Source: Flavobacteriaceae bacterium
GTDB lineage: Bacteria; Bacteroidota; Bacteroidia; Flavobacteriales; Flavobacteriaceae
Assembly (NCBI GenBank): GCA_029245825.1
Contig: JAQWON010000068.1
Span: 1-16,691, forward strand
DNA length: 16,691 nt
Direction: 5' to 3'
Notes under the pieces: model-generated
Databases searched by the model: none
The model's input: only the letters and a program-made list of their open reading frames with translations
What the model was told of the DNA's origin: nothing
In this document: one piece after another, positions 13,220 through 16,691 of the stretch
Position numbering within the stretch: position 1 is the first letter of the stretch
Layout of the letters: the number at the start of each line of letters is the position of its first letter
Translations under genes and position numbers: made by a program

Positions 13220-15583
13220 CTATTTCTTGTCTCTTGCAACAATATTAATTTTAGGTTTTGTTATAACTTTTACGATGTTAATTGAATCTTCCAAAGAAAT
13301 TAGAAGAGATGGCAATAAAATTAGATTAGCTAGCATTGCAAAAAGAAGAGTAACTGAAACAAGTCCCCCAAGCGCAACTGTTCCTCCGAAACTTGAAATC
13401 ATAAAAATTGCAAAACCAAAGAAAAGAACTATTGAAGTGTATAACATACTAACACCAGCTTCTCGTAATGAAGAATAAACTGCTGAATTAATTTTCCAGT
13501 TGTTTTCAATTAACTCTTGTCTATATTTTGCTAAAAAATGTATTGTGTTGTCAACGGATATACCAAAGGCTACACTAAAAACAAGGATCGTAGATGGTTT
13601 TAAGGGTATCCCTATAAAACCCATCACTCCTGCTGTAACGATAAGAGGAAGTAAATTAGGGATTAGTGATATAATTATCACTTTATATGACCTAAATAGA
13701 TAAGCCATGAATATAGCTATAAGAAGTATTGCTAGTGAAAGAGAAATAAAAAGGTTTTTTATTAAATAATGAGTTCCTTTTAAATATAAAAGTGCTTTTC
13801 CAGTTAGTATTACATCATATTTATCTTTTCCAAAAATTTTATTAATTTCTTTTTTTAGATCTTTTTCAATAATCTCTATACGTTTGGTTTCGACATCCAT
13901 TAGAAAAGTTGTCATCCTTGCATTTTGTCCCGTACTATCAATATAGTTTGTTATTAGATTTTTCGTGTCAGGCATATTTTTCAAATACGGCGAAAGAAAA
14001 CTATTTTCCTGGGAAGTCGGAATTTTATAGTATTTTGGATTACCATTATAATAAGCTTGTTTAATATATTTTAATAGATTAACTATTGAAATTGGGTGAG
14101 AAAGTTCAGGAATACTTGAAATATATTCACTTAATTTATTTATTCTCTTAATTGTTGTCAAATTATTTACACCTTTTCTTCTTTTAGTATCAATATTTAT
14201 TTCAAGAGGTACAATCCCATTAAATTCATTATCAAAAAATTTTATATCTTCAAAAAACTTAGATTTTTTTGGCATATCTTCAATAATACTTCCTGAAATT
14301 TCAATTTGATAAATTCCAATTATCCCAAGAATCAAACTAATCAGTGAAATTATATAAGTCTTCAATCTTTCTTTACGAACTCTGTTCTCTAGCCATTTAA
14401 CTATTTTTTTTATAGAAATATTCTCTAAATGTTTTAAGTGTTTTTTACTAGGAATTCCTGAGAAACTATAAGCGATAGGGATAATTAATAATGATAATAA
14501 GAAAATGGCAATTATATTTAATGAGGCTACAACTCCAAATTCTTTTAGTACTTGACTATTAGTTAGAATAAATGTGGCAAAACCAGACGCAGTTGTAAGA
14601 TTTGTCATTAAAGTAGCATTTCCAATTTTTATTATTACACTTTCTAGAGATTTTAATTTGTCCCTATTCTTAGCAAATTCCTGCTGATATTTGTTTATCA
14701 AAAAAATACAATTAGGAATTCCAATAACAATTATTAGAGGGGGGATTAAAGCAGTTAAAATTGTGATTTCATAACCTAACCAACCTAAAACCCCAAATGC
14801 CCAACCCACTCCAATAAGAACAACTAACATTGAAATAAATGTAGCTCTGTAGGATCTGAAAAAAAGAAAGAAAATTAATGCGGTGACAAGAAGAGCTGTA
14901 AAAACAAAAAGTCCCATTTCATCTTTAATGCTTTGAGCACTTAAAGTTCTTATATAGGGCATTCCAGAAACTTTAATATCTAAAGAGGTACTTTTCTCAA
15001 ATTGATTAACTAATGGAATAAAATCGTTAAGAATAAAATCTTTTCGAATTTCAGTATTGACAATTTCTGTATTTAAGGAGATAATAGTTCTTGCCGTTTT
15101 ATTTTGATTTCCCAACAATAATTTGTTATAAAAAGGGAGATCATAAAAAATTTTTTCTTTAAACTTGGCAATACTTTCAGGGTCAAATTTGTTGTTTTCG
15201 AAAATTTTTTTTAAATCAAATCTTTTATTATCCGTGTCCTTTACTAGATCCTTTATATTATCAAAAGAGAGAACAAAATTTACTTCAGGATACTCATTAA
15301 TTTTTTGACTTAATTTATTCCACTCATTGAAATTTTTTTCTGAAAATAATAAACTGTCTTTAACACCTATTACGATAAGATTACCTTCTTCACCAAATTT
15401 GCTTTTAAAGACATCATATATCAAACTCTCAGGGTGATCATCTGGGAGAAGTTTAGCCTCAGTATATGTAAATTGAATATTTTTCCATTGATTTGACCAA
15501 AAAAAAGTTAGGCCAAGAATGAAGAGCAATATTATTATTCTATTTTTAAGAATTAAGTTTGCGACATTACTCCAAAAATTCAT
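13220..15583 (-). CDS. MMPL/RND superfamily exporter
   Basis: A 787-residue inner-membrane protein with the duplicated RND layout. The first half has a helix at about 13-30, a periplasmic domain to about 222, then five helices to 375. The second half has a helix at about 410-425, a periplasmic domain to 605 and five helices to 765. The helix-4-equivalent of the second half holds GISVDNTIHFLAKYRQE, with Asp678 the likely proton-relay residue. The matching part of the first half, GIPNCIFLINKYQQE, has Pro290 there. Relatives export lipids or drugs; no substrate is visible, and no membrane-fusion or outer-membrane gene is nearby. Position between frr and asnS, with gaps of 44 and 49 bases, suggests a housekeeping role. 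Start: ATG 15581-15583, preceded by an AGAGG-like site. Confidence 0.9.
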   Translation of the reverse strand: MNFWSNVANLILKNRIIILLFILGLTFFWSNQWKNIQFTYTEAKLLPDDHPESLIYDVFKSKFGEEGNLIVIGVKDSLLFSEKNFNEWNKLSQKINEYPEVNFVLSFDNIKDLVKDTDNKRFDLKKIFENNKFDPESIAKFKEKIFYDLPFYNKLLLGNQNKTARTIISLNTEIVNTEIRKDFILNDFIPLVNQFEKSTSLDIKVSGMPYIRTLSAQSIKDEMGLFVFTALLVTALIFFLFFRSYRATFISMLVVLIGVGWAFGVLGWLGYEITILTALIPPLIIVIGIPNCIFLINKYQQEFAKNRDKLKSLESVIIKIGNATLMTNLTTASGFATFILTNSQVLKEFGVVASLNIIAIFLLSLLIIPIAYSFSGIPSKKHLKHLENISIKKIVKWLENRVRKERLKTYIISLISLILGIIGIYQIEISGSIIEDMPKKSKFFEDIKFFDNEFNGIVPLEINIDTKRRKGVNNLTTIKRINKLSEYISSIPELSHPISIVNLLKYIKQAYYNGNPKYYKIPTSQENSFLSPYLKNMPDTKNLITNYIDSTGQNARMTTFLMDVETKRIEIIEKDLKKEINKIFGKDKYDVILTGKALLYLKGTHYLIKNLFISLSLAILLIAIFMAYLFRSYKVIIISLIPNLLPLIVTAGVMGFIGIPLKPSTILVFSVAFGISVDNTIHFLAKYRQELIENNWKINSAVYSSLREAGVSMLYTSIVLFFGFAIFMISSFGGTVALGGLVSVTLLFAMLANLILLPSLLISLEDSINIVKVITKPKINIVARDKK

Positions 15584-15627
15584 TTTCCTCTATCCTTTAG
15601 GACATAATTAATCTAAAATCTCTAATT

Positions 15628-16182
15628 CTATAAAGTCAGTATTTCCTTTTCTTTTGAACTAAAAACAGAATCAACCCTAGCAATATATTTATCTGTTAGG
15701 TTTTGAATATCAATTTCAGCATTTTTTTGTAGGTCTTCTGGGAACATCATTTTTTTGATAGAATGATTAGCGTCTTTCCTTGTGTTCCGGATGTTAATTT
15801 TGGCATTTTCTGCTTCGCCTTTGGCGAGTTTTACCAATTCTCTTCTTCTTTCTTCAGTTAGAGGAGGTATGTTAATAAGAATTGATTCTCCATTATTCAT
15901 TGGATTAAAACCAAGATTAGCATCTATTATTGCTTTTTCTATATCTGGCAGAAGTGATTTTTCCCATGGCTGAACAGATATTGATCTGGCATCCGGGGTA
16001 TTAATACTGGAAAGTTGATTTAACGGTGTTGGATTTCCATAATAATCTATAGATACAGAGTTTAACATTACAGGATTTGCCTTGCCTGCTCGTATATTTA
16101 ATAATTCTTTTTCTAAAAAAATAATAGAATAACTCATTTTTTCTTTTGCTGAATCTAATATTTTTTGAATTTCTTGATCCAT
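15628..16182 (-). CDS. frr: Ribosome recycling factor
   Basis: A 184-residue protein, the standard length. Together with EF-G it splits the ribosome after termination. Family signatures are RAGKANP (31-37), SIDYYG (44-49) and NPTPLNQLSSI (50-60) at the hinge of domain II. Domain I helices carry LTEERRREL (108-116) and IRNTRKDA (131-138). The C-terminal helix DKYIARVDSVFSSKEKEIL is normal. It lies 11 bases downstream of pyrH, the conserved pairing of these two genes. Confidence 0.98.
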   Translation of the reverse strand: MDQEIQKILDSAKEKMSYSIIFLEKELLNIRAGKANPVMLNSVSIDYYGNPTPLNQLSSINTPDARSISVQPWEKSLLPDIEKAIIDANLGFNPMNNGESILINIPPLTEERRRELVKLAKGEAENAKINIRNTRKDANHSIKKMMFPEDLQKNAEIDIQNLTDKYIARVDSVFSSKEKEILTL

Positions 16183-16193
16183 ATTTTAATTAT

Positions 16194-16691
16194 TTACATA
16201 AAGACTCTAGTTCCAATTTTTTCCCCTTTTATTATCTTGAGAAGATTACCTCCTGTATTTATATCAAAAACTATTATGGGGAGTTTATTTTCTTGACTTA
16301 ATGTAAAGGCAGTGGTATCCATAACCTTTAATCCTTTTTTAAGAACTTCATCAAATGAAAGTGAGTCAAATTTTATTGCGCTGGTATTTTTTTCTGGATC
16401 CTCATCATAAATTCCATCGACACGAGTACCTTTTAATATGATATCTGCATTTATTTCAATTGCTCTTAAAACTGCAGCTGAATCAGTTGTAAAAAAAGGA
16501 TTTCCTGTACCAGAACCAAAAATAACAACTCTTCCTTTTTCAAGGTGTCTAGTTGCGCGACGTTTTATAAATGGCTCTGCAATAGCTTCAATTTTTATAG
16601 CCGTTTGTAATCTTGTTGGGACATCGATGTTTTCCAAAGAGCTTTGCAACGCTAGCCCATTAATTACAGTCGCTAACATACCCATGTAATC
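16194..16691 (-). CDS. pyrH: Uridylate kinase, partial (N-terminus off window)
   Basis: Open to the right edge, with 165 C-terminal residues visible; about 70 N-terminal residues are missing against the usual 235-240. The frame continues two codons (Asp-Tyr) before the first visible ATG, so that methionine is internal. UMP-kinase motifs are clear: DYMGMLATVINGLAL at the visible start, GSGTGNPFFTTDSAA for nucleotide and UMP binding, KGTRVDGIYDEDP, KVMDTTAFTLS and the end GEKIGTRV. It phosphorylates UMP to UDP, feeding pyrimidine nucleotide synthesis. Followed by frr after 11 bases. Confidence 0.97.
   Translation of the reverse strand, partial: DYMGMLATVINGLALQSSLENIDVPTRLQTAIKIEAIAEPFIKRRATRHLEKGRVVIFGSGTGNPFFTTDSAAVLRAIEINADIILKGTRVDGIYDEDPEKNTSAIKFDSLSFDEVLKKGLKVMDTTAFTLSQENKLPIIVFDINTGGNLLKIIKGEKIGTRVFM

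Noticed and set aside
13227..13703. Plus-strand open frames inside the RND exporter gene
   Set aside because: They are antisense shadows of membrane-helix codons; the minus strand encodes a full-length family member.

Overview
The window looks like the chromosome of a marine-type member of the Bacteroidota, most likely class Flavobacteriia. It is very AT-rich. Lipoprotein leaders are of the short flavobacterial kind, Shine-Dalgarno sites are mostly absent, and one clear promoter fits the Bacteroidota sigma consensus (TTTG, about 20 nt, TAnnTTTG). The block pyrH-frr-RND exporter-asnS-rpoN facing exbB-membrane protein-exbD-exbD is, from my knowledge of the group, typical of flavobacterial chromosomes. 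No tRNA, rRNA, CRISPR array, insertion sequence or phage gene is visible.

Accessory half (1 to about 7725). It opens with the start of a Tat-exported Gfo/Idh/MocA oxidoreductase reading left off the window edge. Next is a two-gene operon of a DUF6249-like membrane protein and a tiny Cro/CI-type regulator, behind a promoter overlain by two copies of a repeat. On the minus strand a possible 34-residue lipoprotein, a fatty-acid-hydroxylase/sterol-desaturase-type diiron membrane enzyme and an endonuclease/exonuclease/phosphatase lipoprotein form one unit. On the plus strand come an NTF2-like lipoprotein with a good terminator, a secreted-protein gene broken by a one-base frameshift in a T7 run, an orphan Tat-type leader that looks like the stump of a deleted gene, a DUF1080 (3-keto-disaccharide hydrolase) protein, a GIN-domain envelope protein (minus) and a secreted M28 metallopeptidase with a fibronectin-III-like tail. 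These genes face outward, to the periplasm or cell surface.

Core half (7871 to 16691). The plus strand carries a proton-driven motor cluster: ExbB/TolQ, a four-helix membrane protein and two different ExbD/TolR proteins. Converging on it from the right, on the minus strand, are pyrH (5' end cut by the window), frr, an MMPL/RND exporter, asnS and rpoN, closely spaced and probably cotranscribed: nucleotide metabolism, translation, envelope export and the alternative sigma factor 54.

The most interesting items are small: the promoter and twin operators in front of the regulator operon, the regulator gene lying in frame behind its partner with one stop codon and no ATG, the T7 frameshift, the amputated leader, the 34-codon lipoprotein ORF with TAATG coupling, and substitutions at usual functional residues in the M28 peptidase and the first half of the RND exporter. 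I saw no clearly new multi-gene system; the DUF6249-like/HTH operon with its operator array is the nearest candidate.
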